This document shows positions 47,550 to 56,756 of a DNA stretch of 64,000 nt, piece after piece. The position numbers and the translations under genes are program-made. Under the pieces are notes generated by a model. It had not been told where the DNA came from, did not search any database, and worked only from the letters and a program-made list of their open reading frames with translations. The stretch covers positions 124,001 to 188,000 of the forward strand of contig NZ_QKRA01000004.1 of the NCBI RefSeq assembly GCF_003362755.1, in the 5' to 3' direction. The DNA comes from Marinomonas piezotolerans. Its GTDB lineage: Bacteria > Pseudomonadota > Gammaproteobacteria > Pseudomonadales > Marinomonadaceae. Every line of letters starts with the position of its first letter. Position 1 is the first letter of the stretch.

Positions 47550-48536
47550 ATGGAAAAGGAGCAAGATTACTGGAAAGCTGAAACTGTCGCGTTTCTAGCA
47601 TTGCAGTCATTACGTGGTGTGGGCTTCAAAACATTGCATAAAATCGCTGCTCAAAAAATCAGCTTTAGAGAACTGATTAAAACAGACGATGTTGAACACT
47701 TTGAAAAAATACTTCGACATAAGCTGGATGACTCGATTAAAGAGTCAGTCGATTCATGGATGCGGTTTAAGCTTGACCTATGGAACGAGGGTCTTGAACT
47801 TGCACGTGATTACGTCAAGAAGAACATTCGTATTTTCTTTTATGACCAAGACTTCTTTCCACAGCAGTTGAAAAACATACCTGAACCACCTATGTGGCTG
47901 TTCGTTGAGGGTAACTACAAGATACTTCAGCAGCCATCAGTTGCTATCGTTGGTAGCAGAAAAACTACAGAAGACGGCCTTTGGCTAACGAAGTACATTG
48001 TTGCAGCTATGGCTAATCAGGGCTTGGCATCTGTGAGTGGACTTGCTGACGGTATTGACCAAAAAGCCCATGTTGAGTCTATTCGCTTCAATGTGCCGAC
48101 GATTGCAGTACTAGGCACCGGCATTGATAGTAACTATCCTCGTGGCTCTGAGCATTTACGAGCAGAGATTGTTGCTAACGGTGGTGCAATTGTTACTGAG
48201 TACTTGATTCACCAAAGTTACAGTGCTCAAAACTTCGTTCGTCGTAATCGCATTCAAGCCAGCCTTGCTCAGATTACAGTGCCAGTAGAATGGAAGATAA
48301 AGAGCGGTACAGCTCATACAGTAAACTTCACGAAAGAATACGGTCGATTCTTGGTGATGCCGTATCTCTATCAGTCAGATTTAGAAAATGCAGAAATAAA
48401 AGCGGTCAGTGCATATAAACGCGGACAAGTATTTAGCGTTCCTGACCAATCCAGTGACTTAATCAAGTATTTAAAACAGCCAGAAGAAAGCCTTCCAGTA
48501 CAAGGAGAGCAAGGGCAATTTTCAATGGATTTCTAA
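47550..48536 (+). CDS. DprA/Smf-like Rossmann protein
   Basis: A 328-aa protein. An N-terminal helical SAM-like part (FLALQSLRGVGFKTLHKIA) is followed by the Rossmann core: VAIVGSRKTTEDG, SGLADGIDQKAHV, VLGTGIDSNYPRGSE, GGAIVTEYLI and ASLAQITVPVEWKIKSGTAHT. Chromosomal DprA loads RecA on transforming DNA; copies on mobile elements paired with a phosphoribosyltransferase are thought to be defence components that bind a nucleotide or ssDNA signal. It starts a two-gene operon (9 bp gap). Confidence 0.8.
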   Translation: MEKEQDYWKAETVAFLALQSLRGVGFKTLHKIAAQKISFRELIKTDDVEHFEKILRHKLDDSIKESVDSWMRFKLDLWNEGLELARDYVKKNIRIFFYDQDFFPQQLKNIPEPPMWLFVEGNYKILQQPSVAIVGSRKTTEDGLWLTKYIVAAMANQGLASVSGLADGIDQKAHVESIRFNVPTIAVLGTGIDSNYPRGSEHLRAEIVANGGAIVTEYLIHQSYSAQNFVRRNRIQASLAQITVPVEWKIKSGTAHTVNFTKEYGRFLVMPYLYQSDLENAEIKAVSAYKRGQVFSVPDQSSDLIKYLKQPEESLPVQGEQGQFSMDF

Positions 48537-48545
48537 GGAGGTTAT

Positions 48546-49793
48546 ATGGCTGCTAGTCGACTAAAAGGTGTGATTCTCAGTGTCAAGGATACGTTAATCA
48601 ACACTGGGCAGATAGAGGATAACGTTTTCGCAGAAGTAGAAAAGCTAATGGCTTTCTTTACGCTACGTGGCATTAAGCCAGTACTGCTTGCTAATCGTGC
48701 TTGGACTATTACCGACCACAACGATAACGAAAAAGACTTATACGATGCGTTTGAAGCTCATTTCAAAGAACTAACTATCTTTACTCGACAACGTGACCCT
48801 GATATTCCGCCTAAGCCACGTGCAGCAGCAACTCAGTACGTTCTAGATGAAATGAAGTGGGAAGCTAACGAAGTCGTTTATATCGGCAGTAGCGACGATG
48901 ACATGCGTACGGCTGTAAACGGCAAGATTCTATTCTTACGTGCTACTTGGTACAGTAACAATACTGACTATGGCTTCGAGTTTTCCGAACCAAAAGAGCT
49001 TGCTCGATTTATAGATACGCTTTGCCTTCGTGAGCACTTTTGGAGCCATGAAATCAAAGACGGAGATTTCGAGTACTATGCGCTTGCACCGTTCAGTACA
49101 TATAAGCCTGAGTTCAGAAAGTACTCGGAGAATGGACGGGCAGCAGCTAAGTTTGGCTTGGGCGATGTTGACTTCTGGTTGGGGGCGCTAGTCACGAGCA
49201 TGTACTTTACTGGTATTCATCAGCGTATTGATTTTATTGCTGCCTACCCAGGGCACAGAGCTGGCGTTGGCAACGATAAGATGAACGATGACCTAATGAC
49301 TTTCGGGAAATGCTTCAACAAGGGCTATTTGCATAATTTGATTGAACGTCACACGACGGCTACAAAATCACAGAGTGCACGTCGCGAAGGCAAGGTGATT
49401 GACCATCACAATCAGCTCAACACTATCAAGCTGAACAAGCTACCAACCAAGAACTACAGCGATAAACCATATAAACATACACCTCTGAATCAAAGCAAAA
49501 CAGTCTTGCTTGTTGATGATATTTGTACGAAAGGCTGGTCACTTGAAGCTGCTCGTAAGTACATTGAATGCACAGGCGCTAAAACAATCATGGTTACATG
49601 GTTGAAGACAATCAACACTGATATTGAAACAATCGACGCTACGCCTGAGTTTGACCCTTACCAAGCAAACCAGTTTGCTAACATTCCGTTAGGTAAAACG
49701 TATGGCTATCATGTGTATCATGTAGATGGTGTTGCTTCTGAGGAGCTTAGTGTGCAATTACAACAATACATTAATTGGGATTGGCCAGCTTAA
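48546..49793 (+). CDS. Degenerate HAD-phosphoribosyltransferase fusion
   Basis: A 415-aa protein with an excellent AAGGAGG site. Residues about 1-170 look like a HAD domain, but the catalytic DxDxT position reads GVILSVKDTLI, so both Asp are lost; motif IV is YIGSSDDD. Residues about 180-410 form a PRTase domain with the PRPP loop LLVDDICTKGWSLEAAR. It is paired with the DprA-like gene. The HAD part probably senses while the PRTase makes or breaks an N-glycosidic bond with PRPP. Specificity unknown. Confidence 0.75.
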   Translation: MAASRLKGVILSVKDTLINTGQIEDNVFAEVEKLMAFFTLRGIKPVLLANRAWTITDHNDNEKDLYDAFEAHFKELTIFTRQRDPDIPPKPRAAATQYVLDEMKWEANEVVYIGSSDDDMRTAVNGKILFLRATWYSNNTDYGFEFSEPKELARFIDTLCLREHFWSHEIKDGDFEYYALAPFSTYKPEFRKYSENGRAAAKFGLGDVDFWLGALVTSMYFTGIHQRIDFIAAYPGHRAGVGNDKMNDDLMTFGKCFNKGYLHNLIERHTTATKSQSARREGKVIDHHNQLNTIKLNKLPTKNYSDKPYKHTPLNQSKTVLLVDDICTKGWSLEAARKYIECTGAKTIMVTWLKTINTDIETIDATPEFDPYQANQFANIPLGKTYGYHVYHVDGVASEELSVQLQQYINWDWPA

Positions 49794-49935
49794 CCTTATC
49801 GAGCACAAGGACCTAGTAGAGATCTAGGGTGTTAGGGGAAATCAGTTCCAATTTTCCTTACCCCACTTCCCTTAATGCCGTCTATGGACGTCAGATATGG
49901 CACAGTTAAGCACTTTAAATTATCAGGATGTGAAG

Positions 49936-50850
49936 ATGATCGAGCTAGATAAAAAGCTGAAAAACAACCTTGATATGATCCTAAAGATGCATGGATTCAC
50001 TTCGTTTGCGTTCAATGTCTGGGTTTCATTAATAGCGCCTCTCATAGTGGGTTACTACATTACTCTTTATTTCAACGCGCTTGAAGGGCAAGATCCAAAG
50101 GAACGGGTGGCTAATTTCCTATCCCAAGAAGCAATCCCCATTGTCTCGATATTTCTCGTACACCTTCTTGTTTCATGGTGGCTCTTTAAACAGTCTAAAA
50201 TGAGCCATACTGGGCATGAATTCGACAAACTAAAGAATAAAATTGTAGAAACTGAAGCTGAACTGCAACAGCAAAAAGAGAAGCAAAACTTTGTCGATTA
50301 CTCTATCATCTTGATGGATATCGTTACCGATCTACTTAAAAACAATCCCAAAATCGACAATCAGGCGCTTTATGACAACGTATTATCTTCCCTAAATCTT
50401 TTCCGAGAAGAGCTTTTTAAATTTGGTGGTGAGGCCAAATACAACTTCGTTATCTACGAATACGATGCCGGATCAAATAAGCTTAAGATCAAATCTAGAA
50501 TTCTCGATGATCGCCTTCAACCTCAAGGCCGAGATTGGGATATAGGAGTAGGGCATGTAGGGATATCTTTTGCCAACAAGCGATGTATGATTTGTCATGA
50601 TGCTGCCAAGAGCACAGAATTACCTATGAATGAATCTGACGCTGCTAACTATTCAAGTTTCATATCTACCCCAATAGTAAGGCCTCTGCTCCCTGATCAA
50701 TCTGAACCGCAACCATATGGTGTTTTGGTTGTCACCAGTTCTGCTCCCAATCAATTCATTGCTGGCCTGCATGATGACTTTTTGCGCAACCTGTGTGATA
50801 CTTTATCCATAGTAATCACCTCAAATCAGGAGGCTGAAAATGAATCGTAA
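49936..50850 (+). CDS. Two-TM membrane protein with GAF-like domain
   Basis: About 304 aa from ATG 49936 (the open frame runs from 49897 without a ribosome site). Two membrane helices (SLIAPLIVGYYITLYF and IPIVSIFLVHLLVSWWLF) are followed by a coiled coil (LKNKIVETEAELQQQKEKQ) and a C-terminal GAF-like sensor: GVGHVGISFANKR, SSFISTPIVRPL, YGVLVVTSSAPNQF. It could report a ligand to the membrane, acting as the effector of the DprA/PRTase module or as its own unit (103 bp gap before it). Overlaps the next gene by 11 bp. Confidence 0.65.
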   Translation: MIELDKKLKNNLDMILKMHGFTSFAFNVWVSLIAPLIVGYYITLYFNALEGQDPKERVANFLSQEAIPIVSIFLVHLLVSWWLFKQSKMSHTGHEFDKLKNKIVETEAELQQQKEKQNFVDYSIILMDIVTDLLKNNPKIDNQALYDNVLSSLNLFREELFKFGGEAKYNFVIYEYDAGSNKLKIKSRILDDRLQPQGRDWDIGVGHVGISFANKRCMICHDAAKSTELPMNESDAANYSSFISTPIVRPLLPDQSEPQPYGVLVVTSSAPNQFIAGLHDDFLRNLCDTLSIVITSNQEAENES

Positions 50851-51022
50851 ACCAAAAGATACGCTTAAAGATATCCCTAATGTAAGCTCTACATCATCTT
50901 ACGATGCGTCACAGGCCGTAAGAGCAATGGATAAGAAATCGCCAGACTTTAACCCTAAGAAAGCTCTTGAGTGGGCTCATAAGCGTCATGAGGCTCGCCA
51001 AAAAGCCACAAGCGCTGCTTAG
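50840..51022 (+). CDS. Small 60-aa partner of the GAF-like protein
   Basis: ATG at 50840, AGGAGG just upstream, overlapping the GAF gene by 11 bp. Basic, helical, Ser/Ala-rich product MNRKPKDTLKDIPNVSS. It is translationally coupled, hence likely to act with the membrane protein. No family recognised. Confidence 0.65.
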   Translation: MNRKPKDTLKDIPNVSSTSSYDASQAVRAMDKKSPDFNPKKALEWAHKRHEARQKATSAA

Positions 51023-51053
51023 GTGCTGTGTCGACTGAATTCCGCAACATCAT

Positions 51054-51093
51054 AAAAAGCCAAGCTATACAAATGTATAGCTTGGCTTTTTTT
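51054..51093 (+). terminator. Strong terminator ending the DprA-GAF operon
   Basis: GCCAAGCTATACA and TGTATAGCTTGGC form an 11-13-bp stem, flanked by AAAAA and seven Ts. It marks the end of the operon, 32 bp past the small gene. Confidence 0.9.
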
Positions 51094-51899
51094 GTGACTG
51101 CAAAACACATAGCGTTTAACGCCTGTTTATATCAAGGATTCTCCTTTAACTCTTATTGGTGCGAATAGGTTGAGCGTGGGCACTTCAGTAAGCTTAATCC
51201 TGATAGATGGATAATTAACTCTAAGTTATCAATCACCTACGAGTTAAATGTCGTGATTTTTCCTCAAGAACTTAGGGTCGATTGCGGTACTGAATGTAAC
51301 GTGCGAGCTAAGTTTGTTGAACATGTTGTCAGCTGGGGCAATGCAGCACACACCTAATTTTGGCATTCCTGAAAGTCCACTGTGGCGTTATAAAGAACAG
51401 TACCAGCCGCGTGCATATCTTTGATTGTTTCCTATGCTTATAGTTCGTTCTATATGGAGAGCTATACCAGAAAACGTAAGCTATCCTTTGAGGTATAGAA
51501 GCTAATGGCTTTGCTTCAAGCAATATTATGTTAGGAATTCGCAGTTACATCTGCCTATTCCTGACCTGTGATAACTTTGGCTTTGCAATGAAAACAACAT
51601 TAGGACAAGTGAACGGAGAAAGTGGAGGAATCTTCAAAGATCCGATCATAGTAGCGGCACCCAAAAGTCAGTAAAAGATCCTTTGCAAGCAGAGAAAACC
51701 GAGAAAGGCTTGATCAACAAACTCCTAATCAAGAAAAACAAGGAGAATTGAAAGCAGTATTCAAAATACGGTTAATGGGCAATGGAACAATCTCTTATGA
51801 AAATCAGGGAGCGATTAACCAGTTAAAGCATAGGATGCCATCTTCAAGAGGTGGGCTGCGTGAAAGCCTACTTTGTTTAGAATAATAGAGAACACTAAA
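51094..51899. other. Degenerate intergenic cargo DNA
   Basis: 806 bp without a convincing gene. A stretch near 51588-51830 looks coding-like (ATG, then short open pieces broken by stops), so it may be the decayed remains of a gene. I recognise no family. Confidence 0.4.
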
Positions 51900-52367
51900 A
51901 TGATAAAACGAAAATCAATCATCTACATCGATATGGATGATGTGCTGTGTGATTTTACTGGGGCTCATAAAAAAGCAATAAAGTGTAACCCCAAGGTTCT
52001 ATATCCTCAGTCTCAGTACGGATTTTTTGCAAACTTAGAGCCGATTCCGAATGCTATTGAATCAGTTATATTCCTAATAAACTCTGAGCATTTTGATCCT
52101 TATATTCTTACTGCTCCCTCGATAAAGAATCCTTTGTGCTATACCGAGAAAAGAATATGGATAGAAAAGCACTTTGGATTGGAGTTTGTTAATAAACTCA
52201 TCATTTCACCTAACAAGTGCTTGCTCAAAGGGCGATATCTCATTGATGATAACGCTCAGGGAAAAGGGCAAGATGCGTTTGAAGGAGAGTTAATACACTT
52301 CGGCAGTGAAACGTTTCCTAGTTGGCGGGAAGTCAATCAATACCTGAATTCTCATATTCAGCCATAA
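51900..52367 (+). CDS. 5'(3')-deoxyribonucleotidase-like HAD phosphatase
   Basis: A 155-aa protein starting MIKRKSIIYIDMDDVLCDF. The catalytic DxDD (YIDMDDVL), the Thr motif ILTAPS and the later acidic motif YLIDDNAQG are complete, unlike in the degenerate HAD protein nearby. The family (NT5C-type) dephosphorylates deoxynucleoside monophosphates. The ORF begins at TTG 51873 but ATG 51900 gives the family start. It is the last cargo gene before the right end, reading toward it. A nucleotidase could act in nucleotide depletion. Confidence 0.7.
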   Translation: MIKRKSIIYIDMDDVLCDFTGAHKKAIKCNPKVLYPQSQYGFFANLEPIPNAIESVIFLINSEHFDPYILTAPSIKNPLCYTEKRIWIEKHFGLEFVNKLIISPNKCLLKGRYLIDDNAQGKGQDAFEGELIHFGSETFPSWREVNQYLNSHIQP

Positions 52368-52536
52368 CGCACTCTTCAGCAACTGGTCGTCGGGTAAAAT
52401 AAATATCTCAGAGTGCTATTAATATCAGTTAAGAATGATTTTGCTTAGCGATGGAGAGTCATTATAGCTCCATTACTATATTTTGATGTCATTACAAAAA
52501 TATGATGTAGAACACATTTTTTCAATATAATTGTCA
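52368..52536. repeat. Transposon right end
   Basis: Non-coding terminus ending AATTGTCA, inverted relative to the TGACA of the left end. It contains TTTGATGT (52482-52489) and TATGATGTA (52501-52509), inverted relatives of the left-end repeats. The area is AT-rich. Confidence 0.7.
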
Positions 52537-52541
52537 CTAAG
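52537..52541. repeat. Target-site duplication CTAAG, right copy
   Basis: Identical to 28185-28189. The comM frame continues from here with CCT GGA GAA (Pro-Gly-Glu). Confidence 0.95.
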
Positions 52542-53195
52542 CCTGGAGAAGCCTCTTTAAGTCACCGTGGCGTATTGTTTCTCGACGAGCTACCCGAATT
52601 TGACCGTAAAGTGCTAGAAGTACTTCGCGAGCCGCTTGAAAATGGTGAAGTGCATATCTCGCGAGCGCGTGGACAAGTGACCTACCCAGCCAGATTCCAA
52701 CTTGTGGCCGCGATGAACGCCAGCAATGAAGCGTATAGTGGTGGGCAAGATTACTATCAATCTGCCGCGAGTCAAAAGTACTTACGTAAGCTTTCCGCAC
52801 CGTTTCTTGATCGTATTGATTTGCATGTAGAAGTACCACCGTTACCGACTGATGTCTTAGTCAATGAGCAAGAGCAAGGTGAGAGCAGTGCAATTGTTCG
52901 CCAACGCGTCGAAGCGGCCGTGGCGCGCCAACGGCAACGACAAGGCTGTCAAAATGCGCTACTTAATGGGCGCGATCTTGAGCGAATTTGTGCGTTGTCG
53001 GATTCGGATAAACAGTTTATGCAACAAGCGTTAGATCGACTAAAGCTCTCTGCCCGTGCTTATCATCGGGTATTGCGCGTTGCCCTCACACTGGCAGACC
53101 TTGAGCAAACACAGGTTGCACGAAAGCATTTAATGGAATCATTGAGTTATCGTAAGATGGAGAAAACACTGGCGAGTGCAACGTCTGGTGTATAG
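52542..53195 (+). pseudogene. comM: comM (yifB) 3' part, separated by the transposon
   Basis: The in-frame continuation of the 5' fragment: PGEASLSHRGVLFLDELPEFDRK (Walker B region), SRARGQVTYPARFQLVAAMN and the C-terminal Mg-chelatase domain to a stop at 53195. The two parts add up to about 505 residues, the usual ComM size (506). The part at 52575 onward could be translated from TTG but has no promoter or known independent role. Confidence 0.95.
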
Positions 53196-53230
53196 TAAAG
53201 GTACTCCGTGATCACTGTTTAGGTAATTGG

Positions 53231-54022
53231 ATGAAAGTTATATTTCCCACTGTGTGTGCTGCTTTGGCTGGGTTGTCTACGCTAGCTTCGGCGCAGAATG
53301 TGACGGAGTTAGGTTTTTCGTACTCTTCGATTCTTTATGTTGAACCGGATGTTATGCATGAAGAGGGCAACTTGTATGGCATTCAAGCGCGCTTCGTCAA
53401 CTACAGTGACATTATAGCTGCCATTGAAGTGGATTACGCGTTCGGCTACATGGACTACGATGGGTCTGGCACGATAGAAAATATCCCTGACTCGTTGTTC
53501 GAAGCTCGGGCTTTATTCGGGCCTAGGTTGTTCCAATCCTCCTACAGTGATTTGCATGCCTATGTTGGAATCGGGCAACGTTACTTATCTGATGACAGCA
53601 GTGGCATGCGCTCATCTACTGGCGCATATGGCTACTCTCGTCAGCAGTATTATTGGTATATACCGATAGGTATTAACTTGCGTCAATCGCTAGGTCGTGG
53701 GGTTAGTGTGTCATTGCGTGCCGAATACGACTACTTCCTAATGGGGCGTAACTTCTCTGGCATTGATGAAGTCTGTGGCGGTGATGCGGGGGATTTTCGC
53801 CAGAGCTCCGGCGAGGGTTTTCGAGTATCAGCTAATATTGCATTTCCCATCGCGCGAGGTGGCCGCTCAATGATTGTTGAGCCGTACTATCGTACTTGGG
53901 AAATAGACGACTCTGAGACCCGGTTGCTTAGTACACCTAACTGCAACGGCATCAGTGCTTATTACTACGAGCCCCACAACACGTCAGACGAAGCGGGCGT
54001 TGCATTGCGGTTTGTCTTTTGA
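53231..54022 (+). CDS. Predicted outer-membrane beta-barrel protein
   Basis: A 263-aa protein with a signal peptide (cleavage after STLASA, about residue 21). It has alternating beta-strand patterns rich in Tyr and Gly (YVGIGQRYLSDD, RQQYYWYIPIGINLRQS) and ends with a C-terminal Phe (ALRFVF), typical of Bam-inserted barrels. Function unknown; probably not an efflux or porin component. It starts 35 bp after the comM stop. Confidence 0.65.
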   Translation: MKVIFPTVCAALAGLSTLASAQNVTELGFSYSSILYVEPDVMHEEGNLYGIQARFVNYSDIIAAIEVDYAFGYMDYDGSGTIENIPDSLFEARALFGPRLFQSSYSDLHAYVGIGQRYLSDDSSGMRSSTGAYGYSRQQYYWYIPIGINLRQSLGRGVSVSLRAEYDYFLMGRNFSGIDEVCGGDAGDFRQSSGEGFRVSANIAFPIARGGRSMIVEPYYRTWEIDDSETRLLSTPNCNGISAYYYEPHNTSDEAGVALRFVF

Positions 54023-54191
54023 TGAGCGCTGTTGCTTGCTGATTCGGTAGTGTGAGGGGTAAGCGCATAGCTCGAGGGCCCGATGAAGGGCACAAACTAT
54101 CACGGATTTATCGTTATCGACCAATACTGGTCGTTGGGTGACTAGTGTAGAATACTCGATCATTCTAAGAATTCTTTGGTCAATAGCGTCT

Positions 54192-56240
54192 ATGAGTCAG
54201 CCAGTTCCTTCCATCACGCAACGCATGCGCAATCTTAATCCTCGCCAACTAGAAGCGGTTAAACAGATTGATGGGCCGTTACTTGTTCTTGCAGGGGCAG
54301 GCTCCGGTAAGACCAGTGTGATCACTACGAAGATTGCCTACTTGATTCAAACCTGTGGTTTCAAAGCGAATAGCATTGTGGCGGTGACCTTTACCAATAA
54401 AGCGGCGCGTGAAATGAAAGAGCGCGTGGTGGGGATGTTGAGTAAGGAGGAAAGTCGTGGCCTCAGTATTTCTACCTTCCATACGTTGGGATTGAATATC
54501 CTGCGTAAAGAGTACCGCAAGGCGGGTTTAAAAGAAGGTTTTACCTTATTTGATTCGCAAGATTCTCTTACTTTAGTTAAAGACATTTTAGATAAAGAAT
54601 TCAACGGGCAACTGGATGCGGCTGGGTTTTGCCAGCACTCCATCTCCAATTGGAAAAATGATCTCGTTCCCCCTAACGAAGCGATGACCAATGCGGATAC
54701 TGAAGAGCTGCAATTGGCCGCTCAGGTTTATGCGCAGTACCAGCGTTATATTCGCGCCTACAATGCGGTTGATTTCGATGATTTGATTTTGTTGCCAGTG
54801 AGCTTATTGATCTCTGATGAATCGCTGCGTGAAAAATGGCAGAAAAAAGTGCGCTATTTGCTGGTTGATGAGTGTCAAGACACCAACGCCAGTCAGTATG
54901 AGTTGATTCGTTTGTTGGCGGGTTATCGCCGCTGTTTTACTTTAGTGGGAGATGATGACCAGTCAATCTACGCATGGCGTGGCGCGCGTCCTGAAAACCT
55001 CGAACGCTTATCGGTGGATTACCCGAACCTAAAGCTCGTGAAGTTGGAGCAAAACTACCGCTCAACGAAAACCATCTTGAAGGCTGCCAATACGTTAATC
55101 GCAAATAACCCGCACGTCTATGACAAGGCACTGTGGAGTGATTTGGGCGTAGGGGATCCGATTAGGATTATGATTACTCGTAATGAAGATGCTGAGTCAG
55201 AGCGAGTCGCTGCGGAAATTCAATCGCGTCACTTACGCTACAACATTCCCTATAAAGAGTTTGCAGTGCTCTATCGTGGGAACCATCAAGCTCGATTGCT
55301 GGAAATTAAGCTTCAGGCTTACCGAATTCCCTACAAGATGAACGGTGGCACGTCGTTTTTCTCACGCCCTGAGATCAAAGACTTAATGGGATATCTACGG
55401 CTATTAGTGAATTCCACCGATGATAATGCCTTTCTTAGAGTGATAAATTTGCCGCGGCGTGAGATTGGACCTGCAACCTTAGAGAAGGTCGGGAATGTCG
55501 CTAATCTGCGTGGTGTCAGTTTGTTTGAAGCCGCGGGTTATAAGGAATTGGATGAAACCATTACGGGAAATCCGTTGCGTAGCCTGCGAGAGTTCGAATC
55601 TTGGATCAGAAACCTACGAGACCGATTGACCAAAGGGTCGCCCATTCCAGTGATTGAGCAAATGATTCATGACATGGATTATTTTGGTTGGTTGCAGGAG
55701 CAGTCCAGCTCACCCAAGGCGGCAGAACGTCGTATCGAAAACGTGCGTTTCTTAATCGAATCTATCCAACGAATGATGGAAGCCGCTTGGGAAGAAGATG
55801 CTGATGCAGGTTTGGATCACGCGATATCTAAGCTGCTATTGATTGATATGCTCGAACGACAAGAGGAAGAAGAGGATGAAGACAAAGTGCAATTGCTGAC
55901 GCTTCACGCCTCTAAAGGATTGGAGTATCCCCATGTATTTTTGATCGGCTGCGAGGAAGAACTCTTGCCTCACCGCAACAGCATTGAAAATGATGATATC
56001 GAGGAAGAGCGGCGTCTCGCTTACGTCGGAATCACCCGTGCTAAGCAAACGCTATGCATTACGATGGCTGCCAAGCGTCGTCAATTTGGGGAAGAAATAG
56101 ACTGCTTGCCAAGCCGATTCCTAGACGAATTACCTGAAGAGGATTTAGTGTGGGAAGGGCGTGCTGATGAATCCGATACGCAAAAGAAAGAGCGTGGTAA
56201 AGCGTCCTTATCGGCATTAAAAGCGATGTTAAACGATTAG
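54192..56240 (+). CDS. rep: ATP-dependent DNA helicase Rep
   Basis: A 682-aa SF1 helicase, close in size to E. coli Rep (673). Motifs: AGAGSGKT (Walker A), VAVTFTNKAAREMKERV, LLVDECQDTNASQYEL, GDDDQSIYAWRGARP, LEQNYRS, TLHASKGLEYP and YVGITRAKQTL. The Glu-Cys-Gln in motif II is the Rep-like variation of DEYQD. It clears protein obstacles ahead of replication forks. Start 54192 (MSQPVPS) gives the family start; the longer frame adds hydrophobic residues. Confidence 0.95.
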   Translation: MSQPVPSITQRMRNLNPRQLEAVKQIDGPLLVLAGAGSGKTSVITTKIAYLIQTCGFKANSIVAVTFTNKAAREMKERVVGMLSKEESRGLSISTFHTLGLNILRKEYRKAGLKEGFTLFDSQDSLTLVKDILDKEFNGQLDAAGFCQHSISNWKNDLVPPNEAMTNADTEELQLAAQVYAQYQRYIRAYNAVDFDDLILLPVSLLISDESLREKWQKKVRYLLVDECQDTNASQYELIRLLAGYRRCFTLVGDDDQSIYAWRGARPENLERLSVDYPNLKLVKLEQNYRSTKTILKAANTLIANNPHVYDKALWSDLGVGDPIRIMITRNEDAESERVAAEIQSRHLRYNIPYKEFAVLYRGNHQARLLEIKLQAYRIPYKMNGGTSFFSRPEIKDLMGYLRLLVNSTDDNAFLRVINLPRREIGPATLEKVGNVANLRGVSLFEAAGYKELDETITGNPLRSLREFESWIRNLRDRLTKGSPIPVIEQMIHDMDYFGWLQEQSSSPKAAERRIENVRFLIESIQRMMEAAWEEDADAGLDHAISKLLLIDMLERQEEEEDEDKVQLLTLHASKGLEYPHVFLIGCEEELLPHRNSIENDDIEEERRLAYVGITRAKQTLCITMAAKRRQFGEEIDCLPSRFLDELPEEDLVWEGRADESDTQKKERGKASLSALKAMLND

Positions 56241-56262
56241 GAAGCCGTTATTGTTAAAACGA

Positions 56263-56294
56263 AGGGCCGCTAGATACCTAAGCGGCCCTTTTTG
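56263..56294 (+). terminator. Shared terminator between rep and cytochrome c5
   Basis: AGGGCCGCT and AGCGGCCCT pair around a 9-nt loop, followed by TTTTT on the plus strand and AAAACG-flanked on the other. Serves rep and, in reverse, the convergent cytochrome gene. Positions are good to one or two bases. Confidence 0.75.
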
Positions 56295-56306
56295 TTTAAG
56301 TGGTCA

Positions 56307-56756
56307 TTATTGGCTGTTGTCGACCATGTATTCAATGGTCACTTGAATTTCTTCGTCCGTACAATTTGCACAGGTGCCGCGGGCTGGCATCGCGTTGAAA
56401 CCGCTGATTGCATTACTTAACAAAGAATCGAAGCCCTTGGCGATACGTGGCGCCCAATCGCCCGCGTCACCAAATTTCGGTGCGCCTGCAACGCCTAAAG
56501 AGTGACACGCAGTGCAGTATTGATTGTAGATTGCCTCACCAGAGCGTGGGCCATCATTGGCCGCGACCGCCGAGGAAGATGCCACCTCACATTCTTCGCC
56601 TGCAATACAGACACTGCCGATTGGCGCAGTGCGCGCAGCGATTTCTTCCGGACTTTGACCAAATGCACTGACCGTTGAACTCATCAACGCAGAGAGTCCT
56701 GCAATGCTGACTAGCGCTATTAGCTTACGGCTCAAAAATTTGCTTAGCGAACTCAC
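56307..56756 (-). CDS. Cytochrome c5-family monohaem protein
   Basis: A 149-aa protein. A signal peptide (KFLSRKLIALVSIAGLSALMSSTVSA) is followed by one CxxCH haem site (QYCTACHSLG) and the GFNAMPARGTCANCTDEE region with a Met ligand and the Cys pair typical of cytochrome c5. Expected in the periplasm as an electron carrier. GTG 56756 is chosen because GAGGAAGAG lies upstream of it; the longer TTG start from 56786 has none. Confidence 0.85.
   Translation of the reverse strand: MSSLSKFLSRKLIALVSIAGLSALMSSTVSAFGQSPEEIAARTAPIGSVCIAGEECEVASSSAVAANDGPRSGEAIYNQYCTACHSLGVAGAPKFGDAGDWAPRIAKGFDSLLSNAISGFNAMPARGTCANCTDEEIQVTIEYMVDNSQ

Larger units (their letters stand above)
28190..52536 (+). mobile_element. 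24.3-kb Tn7-like transposon inserted in comM
   Basis: The element starts TGACAGATACA and ends ATAATTGTCA, so the first five bases are inverted repeats (TGACA/TGTCA). It is bounded by CTAAG duplications and splits comM at the same conserved PK/PR-PGE site used by the Tn6022/AbaR comM-targeting family (recalled knowledge). It carries tnsA-tnsB-tnsC-tniQ at the left, TnsE-like and helicase genes next, and about 14 kb of cargo. It is more AT-rich than its surroundings. No CRISPR or Cas genes are seen. Confidence 0.95.

Noticed and set aside
28190..52536. CRISPR-associated transposon
   Set aside because: TnsA/B/C and TniQ are present, but I find no Cas gene, direct repeat array or spacer-like structure; comM targeting by TniQ explains the insertion.
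54138..54191. Longer start of rep
   Set aside because: The extra 18 residues are not Rep-like and have no ribosome site.
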